Source: an uncultured Lachnospiraceae bacterium | GTDB lineage: Bacteria; Bacillota; Clostridia; Lachnospirales; Lachnospiraceae | Reading direction: 5' to 3' | NCBI GenBank assembly: GCA_910584785.1 | Contig: CAJUDX010000037.1 | Span: forward strand, 1-32,186 | DNA length: 32,186 nucleotides | Shown here: one piece after another, positions 7,222-14,900 of the stretch | Numbering within the stretch: position 1 is the stretch's first letter | How the letters are laid out: every line of letters begins with the position of its first letter | The notes under the pieces: model-generated | The model's database searches: none | The model's input: the letters and a program-made list of their open reading frames with translations, nothing else | What the model was told of the DNA's origin: nothing | Program-made: the position numbers and the translations under genes

Positions 7222-8556
7222 ATGTCCTATGTAGATGAAGTCTATGAGAAGGTGGTGGCTCAAAATGCTGGGGAGAGCGAGTTTCATCAAGCAGTAAAAG
7301 AAGTTTTGGATTCCTTGCGTTTAGTTATCGATGCGAATGAAGAGAAATATCGTAAAATGGCTTTGTTGGAGCGTTTAACAGAGCCAGAACGTATTATTTC
7401 TTTCCGTATTCCATGGGTAGATGACCAGGGACAAGTTCAGGTAAATAAGGGTTATCGTGTACAGTTTAATAGTGCAATTGGACCATATAAAGGAGGGCTT
7501 CGCTTCCATCCGTCAGTAAATCAGGGAATTTTAAAGTTTTTGGGTTTTGAGCAGACATTTAAAAATTCTTTGACAGGTCTTCCTATCGGTGGCGGCAAAG
7601 GTGGTACAAACTTCGACCCGAAAGGAAAGTCAGACCGTGAAGTTATGGCGTTTTGTCAGAGTTTAATGACAGAACTTTACAGACATATTGGCGCAGATCA
7701 GGATGTTCCTGCAGGTGATATTGGAGTAGGAGCAAGGGAAATCGGATTTATGTATGGTCAATATAAACGTCTGACTGGGCTATATGAGGGCGTGTTAACT
7801 GGAAAAGGTTTAACTTATGGTGGTTCATTAGCACGTACACAGGCTACCGGATACGGTTTGATTTATATTGTAGATGAGATGTTAAAGAATAACGGTAAAG
7901 AGTTGGCAGGCAAGAAAGTTATAGTTTCTGGTTCAGGGAATGTAGCAATTTATGCAACAGAGAAGGCACAGCAGTTGGGTGCAATTGTTGTTGCATTAAG
8001 TGATTCCAACGGCTATGTTTATGATAAAGATGGTATCCAGCTTGATATTGTAAAGGAGATTAAAGAAGTTCGCCGCGGACGGATTAAAGAATATGTGGAT
8101 AAGGTTCCAACTGCTGTTTATACAGAAGGAAAAGGCATTTGGAGCATCCCCTGTGACATTGCTCTTCCATGTGCAACGCAGAATGAGCTTAATCTGGATG
8201 ATGCTAAGACATTAAAAGCAAATGGATGCTTTGCTGTAGCTGAAGGAGCAAATATGCCATCTACCAGAGAAGCTACAGATTTCTTCCTGGAAAATAAAAT
8301 GTTATTTATGCCTGGTAAAGCGGCAAATGCTGGTGGTGTGGCGACTTCTGCTCTGGAAATGACACAGAATAGTGAGCGTTTATCTTGGACATTTGAAGAA
8401 GTTGATGCTAAATTAAAGCAAATTATGATTGATATTTTTGCTAAGGCAGATGATGCTGCGAAGCGTTATGGTGTTTCTGGAAACTATGTGGCAGGTGCTA
8501 ATATTGCTGGCTTTGAAAAAGTAGTTGATGCAATGACTGCTCAGGGTATTGTATAA
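7222..8556 (+). CDS. gdhA: glutamate dehydrogenase, NADP-type hexameric
   Basis: A 444-residue enzyme of the Glu/Leu/Phe/Val dehydrogenase family, which reversibly converts 2-oxoglutarate and ammonia to glutamate in the cytoplasm. The length and the sequence around the active site match the 450-residue bacterial NADP-specific class. Substrate-binding GPYKGGLRFHP lies at residues 88-97, the catalytic Lys126 in PIGGGKGG, and the PAGDIGVG motif near 163-170. The Rossmann nucleotide site VIVSGSGNVA is near 233-242. The start is preceded by AAAGGAGGT 8 bases upstream. It is monocistronic: own consensus promoter and a strong palindrome 37 bases after the stop. In gut Clostridia this gene is a main route of ammonia assimilation. 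Confidence 0.97.
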   Translation: MSYVDEVYEKVVAQNAGESEFHQAVKEVLDSLRLVIDANEEKYRKMALLERLTEPERIISFRIPWVDDQGQVQVNKGYRVQFNSAIGPYKGGLRFHPSVNQGILKFLGFEQTFKNSLTGLPIGGGKGGTNFDPKGKSDREVMAFCQSLMTELYRHIGADQDVPAGDIGVGAREIGFMYGQYKRLTGLYEGVLTGKGLTYGGSLARTQATGYGLIYIVDEMLKNNGKELAGKKVIVSGSGNVAIYATEKAQQLGAIVVALSDSNGYVYDKDGIQLDIVKEIKEVRRGRIKEYVDKVPTAVYTEGKGIWSIPCDIALPCATQNELNLDDAKTLKANGCFAVAEGANMPSTREATDFFLENKMLFMPGKAANAGGVATSALEMTQNSERLSWTFEEVDAKLKQIMIDIFAKADDAAKRYGVSGNYVAGANIAGFEKVVDAMTAQGIV

Positions 8557-8592
8557 TAAAATAGATAACTTGATTTAAGAGAAGTAATGAAT

Positions 8593-8660
8593 AAAGGGGC
8601 TGTTGGGAAATCAATGTCAATAAGTTAAGCTATTGACATTGACTTTGCAACAGCCCCTTT
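8593..8660. terminator. long palindrome after gdhA (terminator or MITE-like element)
   Basis: The arms AAAGGGGCTGTTG (8593-8605) and CAACAGCCCCTTT (8648-8660) are perfectly complementary, and pairing continues inward through TCAATGTCAATA / TATTGACATTGA with few mismatches, for about 30 bp per arm around an 8-base tip. The length and GGGGCTGTTG ends exceed a normal terminator and recall terminal repeats of small insertion elements. Its position 37 bases behind gdhA, with a T-run, means it can also stop transcription. It marks the left edge of the accessory stretch. Confidence 0.7.
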
Positions 8661-8926
8661 CAGTGTCCTCGGTTTTAGCGGGTTTTCGGCTTTTTTCATT
8701 TAAGCATGAAAATCTAATTTTGCTAATTTGCTAATACATTTGAAAATCAAACCTACATGCTAATACGAGTTAAATGGTCGAATATTCAAATAATTCGGAC
8801 TATTTTTCTGCTAATAAAACTCCCTTTTTGGAGCTTCTCAAATACCAGATTGTTCAAAATGAAGATATCATACAAGAAATCGGCAAACATTTTAAGTATA
8901 ATATAGCGTGCAAGGAGGTGTTTATC
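8661..8926. other. gene-free stretch between gdhA palindrome and AraC-type gene
   Basis: No gene is supported here. The heptamer TGCTAAT occurs four times (8721, 8729, 8758, 8809). An in-frame upstream ATG for the regulator at 8774 would add 51 residues but has no ribosome site and does not resemble the family. A TATAAT at 8897-8902 has no matching -35, so the regulator promoter is unplaced. Confidence 0.45.
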
Positions 8927-9757
8927 ATGCAAAAAGAAATACGGACAGTCTGCTATGATGAAGATTTACACCTTGAAGCATATCGTTTTGAGGGAATCAT
9001 ACAGCCATTTCCAAATCACTTTCATGATTACTATGTAATTGGCTTTATAGAAGCAGGGACACGATGTTTGTCCTGCAAAAATAAAGAATATACGATAGGT
9101 CAAGGAAATATTCTTTTGTTTAATCCAAACGATAATCATAGTTGTGTCCAATGTGACGGTGGGACACTTGATTACAGAGGGTTGAACATTCCAAAAGAAA
9201 CAATGTTGTCATTAGCAGAAGAAATAACAGGGCAAAGGATGTTACTTGGTTTTTCGGAAAATGTTATTAAAAATAATGAGCTGAATCATTATCTCCATTC
9301 TTTACATCAGATAATTATGGACAGCTCAAAGGAGTTTGAAAAAGAAGAAATGCTTCTGCTCCTTATTACATTACTTATTGAGCAATACGGACAATCATTT
9401 GAGAATTGTATTCCAGAGTGCTGCGAAGAAATAGAAAATGCCTGCATATTTATGTCAGAACATTTTGCAGAGCATATTACATTGGAAAACCTTTGTAAAT
9501 GCAGCGGTCTTAGTAAATCAACATTGCTCCGTGCGTTTACCAAGTCAAAGGGAGTTACGCCATACAGGTATCTTCAAACGATTCGGATAGGCAAAGCAAA
9601 GGAATTGTTGGAGAAAGGAGTATCTTCGGTTGACGCCGCTATACAGACAGGTTTTTTCGACCAGAGTCACTTTTCAAATTTTTTTCATATGTTTATCGGA
9701 TTGTCACCTGCCGCATACAGACACATTTTCAAGGAGGGCGACAAGAATCATGGATAA
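8927..9757 (+). CDS. AraC-family transcriptional regulator
   Basis: A 276-residue regulator with an N-terminal cupin-type sensing domain (residues about 20-100: HFHDYYVIGFIEAG, then YTIGQGNILLFNPNDNHSC) and a C-terminal double helix-turn-helix of the AraC type (about 175-272: ITLENLCKCSGLSKSTLLRAF, then AAIQTGFFDQSHFSNFF). I place the start at 8927 because AAGGAGGTG lies 7 bases before it and the domain begins there. Its stop overlaps the start of the broken EamA transporter by 8 bases, so it probably controlled that exporter and the DUF2000 gene as an operon. The effector is unknown. It appears intact although its target transporter is not. Confidence 0.88.
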   Translation: MQKEIRTVCYDEDLHLEAYRFEGIIQPFPNHFHDYYVIGFIEAGTRCLSCKNKEYTIGQGNILLFNPNDNHSCVQCDGGTLDYRGLNIPKETMLSLAEEITGQRMLLGFSENVIKNNELNHYLHSLHQIIMDSSKEFEKEEMLLLLITLLIEQYGQSFENCIPECCEEIENACIFMSEHFAEHITLENLCKCSGLSKSTLLRAFTKSKGVTPYRYLQTIRIGKAKELLEKGVSSVDAAIQTGFFDQSHFSNFFHMFIGLSPAAYRHIFKEGDKNHG

Positions 9758-10488
9758 AAAAACTACCACAGGGTATATCACGGCTCTGATTACGATTGTG
9801 ATATGGGGAACGACTTTCCTATCCACCAAAATACTACTTGCAGGTTTCACGCCGATAGAAATAATGTTTTTCAGCTTTTTACTTGGATTACTTGTACTGA
9901 TAGCCGTTTATCCGAAACGATTGAGAATAAAGGATAAAAAACAGGAGTTTACCTTCGCTGCGGCAGGACTATGCGAGATTTGCTATGGCAGAACTATGTC
10001 TTATCAGTTTTAGTAGTTCAGAATTAAAGCTGAATCCTATCGGTGATATTTTGGCGATTGTTGCGGCATTTATATGGGCAGTTTGTTCATTGCTTACACG
10101 AAAAAGCAGCCGCTATGGATATAATACCATTCAAACAACAAGAAGAATATTTGCATACGGAATACTGTTTATACTTCCATTCCTTTTTTTTTTGATTATA
10201 TGCACAAATGAGCAGAAGATTGCAAAACCAGAGTATGTTCTAAACCTTATATAGTTAGATCTTGGTACATCAGCCCTTTGTTTCGTTACTTGGAATTATG
10301 CTGTCAAAGTGCTTGAGGCTGTTAAAACAAACGTGTATATCTATATAGCTCCAGTCATTACCATTGTCACATCTGATATTGTGTTAAAGAAAAAAATCAC
10401 ATGGATCGCTGCGATAGGAATAGAACTTACCTTAATCGATTTATTTCTTTCGGAAAGTAAACTGAAATTTAAGAAAAGGGAAAATAAA
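9750..10488 (+). pseudogene. EamA/DMT-family transporter, broken
   Basis: Remains of a drug/metabolite exporter of the ten-helix EamA family. The start at 9750 has AAGGAGG upstream. The first part (MDKKTTTGYITALIT, IVIWGTTFLSTK) covers two helices, then a deletion near 9975-9990 removes about 60-70 residues and shifts the frame; the next fragment continues from LISFSSSELKLNPIGD in another frame. A run of ten T lies at 10185-10194, and an in-frame amber codon at 10252-10254 separates it from the last part (LGTSALCFVTWNYAVKV, IYIAPVITIVTS). The last fragment runs without a stop into the DUF2000 start. Intact length would be about 300 residues; none of the fragments can form a working transporter. 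Confidence 0.85.
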
Positions 10489-10911
10489 ATGAATGTAGAG
10501 AATGAAAAATGTGTCATTGTAGTTGATGAAAATTTACCTATTGGAATTATCGCTAATACTGCCGCTATTTTAGGCATTACTATGGGGATAAAAATGCCCA
10601 ATGTTGTTGGAAATGATGTGCTTGATTTAGAGTGCAATCCCCATATGGGAATTATACAGTTTCCAGTACCAATATTAAAGGGAAGTACGGAAATACTGAA
10701 AATGCTCAGAACAAAACTGTTTGAGCCACAATTTGCAGAACTTACGGTTGTTGATTTTTCTGATTTGGCACAGGGATGTAAAACTTACGATGAGTTCATT
10801 GGTAAAATGGCGAACACCTCAGAGGTTAAATTAAATTATATTGGCATCGCAATATGCGGCAATAAAAAAAAGATTAACAAGCTGACGGGAAATATGCCTT
10901 TGTTAAGATAA
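10489..10911 (+). CDS. DUF2000 family protein
   Basis: A 140-residue protein opening with KCVIVVDENLPIGIIANTAA, the characteristic start of DUF2000, followed by LGITMG and a C-terminal YIGIAICGNKKKINKLTG. Family function is unknown; structures place it near peptidyl-tRNA-hydrolase-2-like folds, from memory. The ATG at 10489 is chosen because the conserved domain begins there; the ribosome site (AAAAGGG) is weak. The broken EamA frame runs into it without a stop. Located after the AraC gene and the transporter remnant, it was probably the third gene of that operon. A hairpin terminator follows immediately. Confidence 0.82.
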   Translation: MNVENEKCVIVVDENLPIGIIANTAAILGITMGIKMPNVVGNDVLDLECNPHMGIIQFPVPILKGSTEILKMLRTKLFEPQFAELTVVDFSDLAQGCKTYDEFIGKMANTSEVKLNYIGIAICGNKKKINKLTGNMPLLR

Positions 10912-10950
10912 AAAGAGGAAGCAGAGGGGCTTATTCCTCTGTTCCTCTTT
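10912..10950. terminator. intrinsic terminator after the DUF2000 gene
   Basis: AAAGAGGAAGCAGAGG (10912-10927) pairs with CCTCTGTTCCTCTTT (10936-10950) with one bulged base and an 8-base loop. It starts at the stop codon of the DUF2000 gene and ends in CTCTTTC. It can also serve the converging MerR-type pseudogene. Confidence 0.75.
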
Positions 10951-10991
10951 CACCACATAGCTGACTTAAAGAACTCTCGAAATGTGTTTGA

Positions 10992-11363
10992 CTATTTTAG
11001 GGATGTGTGTTCTATTTTATGACGGTAAAAATCAATTTTATCGTCCAGTTTTGCCATGTGTTCCTGCAATACCTTTATCTGTTCATTAAGGGATTCACGA
11101 TGCATGGTCAGCATTTCCATTCTCTCATTAAGAGTAAGGTCGCCTTTCGCCCGCAGTTCGGCATAATGCTGTATTTCTTTAATCAGCATACCCGTGTCTT
11201 TCAGACGCTTAATAAATTCAATCCATGCAAGGTCTTTGTCCTAATAACAGCGGTGGTTACTGGAATTGCGTTTCGGCGTAATCAGATTTTCATGCTCATA
11301 ATAACGCAGGGTATGTATCCCTAAATTTGTCAATCTTGAAAATTGACCTATGGAATATTCCAA
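10992..11363 (-). pseudogene. MerR-family regulator interrupted by an amber codon
   Basis: Read from TTG at 11363 (AGAGGTGA 7 bases before it), the frame gives a MerR N-terminus: EYSIGQFSRLTNLGIHTLRYYEHENLI, the expected winged HTH. At codon 41 (11241-11243) a TAG interrupts the HRCY-DKDLAWIEF segment; after it the same frame continues to 10992 with FIKRLKDTGM and the C-terminal coiled coil (LNEQIKVLQEHMAKLDDKI). Total 123 sense codons, normal for a small MerR regulator. So a single base change has destroyed or crippled it; the downstream ATG at 11189 would give only the dimerisation helix. It is divergent from the SDR gene and its operator is still intact. Confidence 0.85.
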
Positions 11364-11382
11364 AAAAATCACCTCTTATCTC

Positions 11383-11413
11383 TTGACATAGAGTTTACTC
11401 TACATTGTATGCT
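11383..11413 (+). promoter_or_regulatory. MerR-type promoter/operator of the SDR gene
   Basis: TTGACA (11383-11388) and TATGCT (11408-11413) are separated by 19 bp, two more than optimal, and the spacer carries the dyad TAGAGT-TT-ACTCTA (11389-11402). An overlong spacer with a centred dyad is the hallmark of promoters that MerR proteins untwist on activation (known mechanism). The divergent MerR-type gene is the natural partner. Confidence 0.85.
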
Positions 11414-11445
11414 TGTATTATATCAACAAAGAGGAGGTTTTGCAA

Positions 11446-12234
11446 ATGGTTCAGAACACAGAAACGTACACGGTTATCACAGGGGCAAGTTCTGGGATAG
11501 GGTATGAAACGGCAAAAGCCTTTGCGGAGCGTGGGAGCAATCTAATCCTTATTGCCCGCAGAAAAGACAGACTGGAAACTTTAAGGCAGGAGATTTTATC
11601 TTTACATCCAGTGCTTGATATTGTGCTTAAGGCTGCGGATTTATCTGTTCCCCAAAATGTTTTCCAGCTATACGAAAGCATAAAATCATATCCTTTAAGG
11701 ACATGGATTAACAATGCGGGATTTGGAAATTATGTCAGTGTTGGGTATCAGGATTTGGAGAAAATCAGTCAGATGCTGCATTTGAATGTGGAAGCCCTCA
11801 CTATCTTTTCTTCCCTGTTTGTCCATGATTTTAAAGATACGAAAAAGACGCAGCTTATCAATGTTTCTTCCTGCGGCGGCTATACGATTGTTCCCAATGC
11901 GGTAATCTATTGTGCGGCAAAGTTTTATGTCAGTGTTTTCACGGAGGGGCTGGCATGGGAGTTGAAAGCTGCTCATGCGAAAATGCAGGCAAAAGTTCTA
12001 GCTCCTGCCGCAACAAAAACGGAGTTTGGAAAAGTTGCGAATGACGTCACGGAATATGATTACGACAAATTATTTGGCACTTACCATACGGGTAGGCAGA
12101 TAGCGGCATTTCTGCTTGAATTGTACGACAGCAATAAATCGGTGGGTTTCGTGGACAGGGAAACTTTTTCATTTCATTTGTATGAGCCGCAATTTCAGTA
12201 TGCAGGCAATTCACGGCATAATCAGAAAATGTAA
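11446..12234 (+). CDS. short-chain dehydrogenase/reductase (SDR), classical type
   Basis: A 262-residue SDR. The nucleotide-binding motif TGASSGIG is near residues 12-19, NNAG near 89-92, the catalytic Ser in INVSSCGG near 140, and the Tyr/Lys pair in YCAAK near 158-162. It should be a soluble NAD(P)-dependent oxidoreductase; the substrate cannot be read from sequence. The start at 11446 is chosen because GAGGAGG lies 8 bases upstream; an upstream in-frame ATG at 11413 falls inside the -10 box. Regulation is by the MerR-type promoter, now probably orphaned. The stop lies almost on the junction with the IS3 remnant, so the last few residues may have been changed by the insertion or deletion. 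Confidence 0.88.
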   Translation: MVQNTETYTVITGASSGIGYETAKAFAERGSNLILIARRKDRLETLRQEILSLHPVLDIVLKAADLSVPQNVFQLYESIKSYPLRTWINNAGFGNYVSVGYQDLEKISQMLHLNVEALTIFSSLFVHDFKDTKKTQLINVSSCGGYTIVPNAVIYCAAKFYVSVFTEGLAWELKAAHAKMQAKVLAPAATKTEFGKVANDVTEYDYDKLFGTYHTGRQIAAFLLELYDSNKSVGFVDRETFSFHLYEPQFQYAGNSRHNQKM

Positions 12235-12235
12235 T

Positions 12236-12480
12236 ATATTTCTGATTTCAGCATACCCAAGAACGCTTCCATTGGTCCGTTATCAATACAAGACTTTTAT
12301 CTGCTAAATCCAGAATGGCACTTAGGTATGCCTTCCCATTGGCTCCATATTTCATTTCCGTTACATCCGTCAGCCATTTATAATAGGCAGAACGTGAAAT
12401 TTCAGCAAATCTGCAGAGTTCCGATATAGAGTGTCCTTGCTCGTCATATATTTCCTGTATTGCCAGATAAACCATCTCAT
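12236..12480 (-). pseudogene. IS3 transposase orfB fragment
   Basis: The minus strand encodes the HTH_21-type start (YLAIQEIYDEQGHSISELC, RFAEISRSAYYKWL). It then jumps by deletion to a piece of the integrase core (TDVTEMKYGANGKAYLSAIL) and after a second deletion and frameshift to EAFLGMLKSE, the region of the catalytic Glu. More than half of the normal 270-290 residues, including the central catalytic Asp region, are gone. It cannot be active. Confidence 0.8.
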
Positions 12481-12486
12481 TTTGTG

Positions 12487-13043
12487 TCTGGCTTAGAACC
12501 GCGTCCTTTCGATTTCGTCGAGTTTTTTAAGAAAGCAACCTCCAGCTGGACTCTGCGCTTTTCTGCTTGAAGAAGCTTATTTTCCGCACTCAATTTCTCC
12601 AGTTCTGACATTTCATTTTCAGGCTTTCATTTTCCTCTTTTGTCAATAAGCCCCCTCGGCGCTATTTGACTGGTATTTCCTTATCCATTGGTAAATCTGT
12701 TGGTGGGATACCCGGTATTTTTCTGCTGCTTGGGCATAATCCAGTTGCGAAGCTGTTCATTGGAGCGGATTCTATACTTTTTCTGGATTTCTCTTAATGT
12801 CCTTTTGCCGGCAAGGTAATCACAGATGGCATTGTGTTTTGTTTCGGCAGAATAGGCACTGAGATTTGGGGACGTTTTTAACCCATCTGCTCCCAGAGCC
12901 TGATATAAGGTCACCTACCCGACGATACGTGCCCCATTTATTATCGGTATTCGGGTAATGTTTTCTGTTGAACAGCTTCCCTCCAGATACTTTGTGCCAG
13001 CAGCCAATTTCATTTCAAAAAAGTATTGTGAATGTTGTCCCAT
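12487..13043 (-). pseudogene. IS3 transposase orfA, broken
   Basis: From ATG at 13043 (AGGAGGAAC upstream) the frame reads MGQHSQYFFEMKLAAG, meets TAG at codon 43, then continues with VTLYQALGADGLKTSPNLSA and an HTH (GKRTLREIQKKYRIRSNEQLRNW). A frameshift follows; in another frame the second HTH (DYAQAAEKYRVSHQQIYQWI) and, after a further shift, the C-terminal Leu-zipper helix (MSELEKLSAENKLLQAEKRR) are preserved. Thus all orfA parts are present but in three frames with one amber codon. Confidence 0.8.
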
Positions 13044-13443
13044 GAAATATGTTCCTCCTTACAGCGACAGTTTTATTATTTTGTCTGTCTACTATAAGGG
13101 GAGCATATCAGTAAATCACAGTTTGACGACTTTTTTTGTTCAATTAAGCAATTTCTATCAAATCAACAAGCGGTATATAACGGATAATAAAGAAGAATCG
13201 TGATGAAATGCAAAGTATGTCGGCAACAAAATAGAATAATTATATACCTGTCAAAAAAATACAAGCCATTATTATTGAAATAAATTTTCTTTATATCATC
13301 TCCAGGCAATTATATTGAAATAAAAAATCCACTGTGATAGAATGTACATTAACTACACTAATTTAATTAAGAGTAAAAAGATTCAAATTAATGTTATAAC
13401 AAATAAAATTGATCAAAGTGAGATAAGAAAGGAAGGGAAATCG
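13044..13443. other. gene-free stretch before the solute-binding protein gene
   Basis: It contains the outer end of the IS3 remnant (to about 13110), then AT-rich sequence without a supported gene, a near-repeat ATTATTGAAATAAA / ATTATATTGAAATAAA (near 13271 and 13310) and the promoter of the next gene. A small open frame at 12958-13203 has no ribosome site and overlaps IS sequence. Confidence 0.5.
13315..13343 (+). promoter_or_regulatory. promoter of the binding-protein/kinase pair
   Basis: TTGAAA (13315-13320), 17-bp spacer, TAGAAT (13338-13343). The -35 is part of the second copy of the ATTGAAATAAA repeat, whose first copy lies about 40 bp upstream, so the repeat could be a regulator site. 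The leader would be about 95 bases. Confidence 0.7.
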
Positions 13444-14898
13444 ATGAAAAATAGAAAAAAATGGGTAAAAGTCACTGCTTTTACTGCGGTGTCTGTGCTT
13501 TGGTTAAGCGGCTGCGCTCCAAAAAGTCCATTAGATGCAAAAAATCCTGTTTCTTTAACAATTTGGCACTATTATAATGGCTCCCAACAGGCAGCATTTG
13601 ACATGCTGGTTGAAGAATTTAATAATACTGTGGGTCGGGAGAAGGGGATTTTTGTAGAAAGCTACAGCCAGGGTTCTGTTTCGGATCTGGAAACAGCGAT
13701 TAGGGATTCTATCAATGGAAAAGTAGGAGCAGAGGCGATGCCGGATATTTTTTCTTCTTATGCTGATACAGCTTATGAGGTGGAACAGGCAGGGGCATTA
13801 GCGAACTTATCTGAGTACCTTGATAAAGAGGAATTAGGAAAATATGTGGATTCTTATATGAAAGAAGGATGCATAGCCACAGATGGGACACTTAGGATTT
13901 TTCCTACAGCAAAATCAACCGAAATTATGATGTTGAATAAGACTGACTGGGAACCTTTTGCGGCAGAAACAGGTGCGTCTTTAGATCATTTAAGGACAAT
14001 GGAAGGTGTGACAGCTACAGCCCAGGCCTATTATGAATGGACAGATAGTCAAACGCCGGATGTGCCAGGCGACGGAAAGGCGTTTTATGGTCGGGATGCG
14101 CTGGCAAATTATTTTATTATTGGGATGCGGCAGATGGGCGTGGAAATTTTCCAGGTAGAAAATGGAGAGCTGACTATTAATACGCCAAAGGATGAGCTGC
14201 GTTGCCTTTGGGAGAATTATTATGTGCCCATGATTAAGGGATATTTTGGCGCCTATGGTTCCTTCCGCTCTGACGATGTAAAGACGGGAGATCTTCTCGC
14301 CTATACGGGCTCTACTTCTTCTGCGATGTATTTTCCCAATCAGGTGGAGTCAGATACCTCCAGCTATCCCATTGACTACCTCGTGCTGCAGGCCCCGGTG
14401 TTAGAGGGCGGGGAGCGTTTTGCCGTGCAGCAGGGAGCAGGCATGGTGGTCAGTAAATCCGATGAAAAGCATGAATATGCCGCTGTGGAATTTTTAAAGT
14501 GGTTTACGGAGGCAGATAATAATTTGCAGTTTGGCTGCGTTTCTGGTTATCTTCCTGTGCTTAAAGAGGCGAATAATGTGGAAAAACTGGATCAGGTGAT
14601 TGAAGGTCACCAGTTGGAGGTAGCGCCAAAAACCTACGACTGCCTGACTACAATATTTAAGGAAATGGATAGTATGACCCTGTATACTAATAAAAGCTTT
14701 TCCAATGGTTCCGCGGCGAGGAAGGTGCTGGAATACCACCTTGCTGATCAAATTACTGGGGACCGGGCAGAAGTAGTTTCTGCTATGGAGCAGGGAAAGA
14801 GCCTGGAGGAGGCATGTGCGCCGTATCTTACAGAAGAAGCTTTTGAGGAATGGTATCATTCATTTTGCGATGCTTTAAATCATGTGGTCAATAAATAG
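13444..14898 (+). CDS. family-1 extracellular solute-binding lipoprotein, probably a sensor partner
   Basis: A 484-residue lipoprotein of the sugar-type solute-binding class (SBP_bac_1-like). A basic start and hydrophobic segment lead to the lipobox LSGC with Cys24. The mature part opens with SLTIWHYYNGSQQAAFDMLVEEF, the typical first strand and helix of such proteins; the central region GEAM/PDIFSSYADTAYE and the FLKWFTEADNN segment near 340-350 of the mature chain also fit. The start at 13444 is supported by GGAAGGG; the upstream ATG at 13342 lies in the -10 box. No ABC permease or ATPase is nearby. Instead a hybrid kinase begins 2 bases after the stop, so it most likely feeds ligand information to that kinase, as LuxP does for LuxQ (inference). 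Confidence 0.85.
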   Translation: MKNRKKWVKVTAFTAVSVLWLSGCAPKSPLDAKNPVSLTIWHYYNGSQQAAFDMLVEEFNNTVGREKGIFVESYSQGSVSDLETAIRDSINGKVGAEAMPDIFSSYADTAYEVEQAGALANLSEYLDKEELGKYVDSYMKEGCIATDGTLRIFPTAKSTEIMMLNKTDWEPFAAETGASLDHLRTMEGVTATAQAYYEWTDSQTPDVPGDGKAFYGRDALANYFIIGMRQMGVEIFQVENGELTINTPKDELRCLWENYYVPMIKGYFGAYGSFRSDDVKTGDLLAYTGSTSSAMYFPNQVESDTSSYPIDYLVLQAPVLEGGERFAVQQGAGMVVSKSDEKHEYAAVEFLKWFTEADNNLQFGCVSGYLPVLKEANNVEKLDQVIEGHQLEVAPKTYDCLTTIFKEMDSMTLYTNKSFSNGSAARKVLEYHLADQITGDRAEVVSAMEQGKSLEEACAPYLTEEAFEEWYHSFCDALNHVVNK

Positions 14899-14900
14899 GG

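Larger units (their letters stand above)
12236..13110 (-). mobile_element. decayed IS3-family insertion sequence
   Basis: Both transposase frames of an IS3-type element are recognisable on the minus strand but damaged by an amber codon, frameshifts and internal deletions. The left boundary directly abuts the SDR stop and corresponds to a truncated orfB end (IDNGPMEAFLGMLKSEIYY in a shifted frame). The right boundary is uncertain; a TCTACTATAAGGGGAGCATA sequence near 13089-13108 may be the old end. No intact pair of terminal inverted repeats or target duplication was found. Confidence 0.8.

Noticed and set aside
8774..8926. Longer N-terminus for the AraC-type regulator
   Set aside because: The ATG at 8774 lacks a ribosome site; AAGGAGGTG directly precedes the ATG at 8927 and the cupin domain begins soon after it.
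9630..9749. Longer N-terminus for the EamA remnant
   Set aside because: It would overlap the conserved AraC HTH; the start at 9750 has AAGGAGG and matches the family start.
10252..13043. Genome-wide reassignment of TAG
   Set aside because: Clearly functional genes in the same window (parB, the GntR/LacI regulator, the ABC ATPase, the first binding protein) end in TAG at the expected position.
12958..13203. Plus-strand ORF of 81 codons
   Set aside because: It is antisense to IS orfA in its first part, has no ribosome site and no recognisable sequence.
13342..13443. Upstream extension of the solute-binding protein
   Set aside because: The ATG lies in the -10 box; the extension would hide the lipoprotein signal, which fits a start at 13444.
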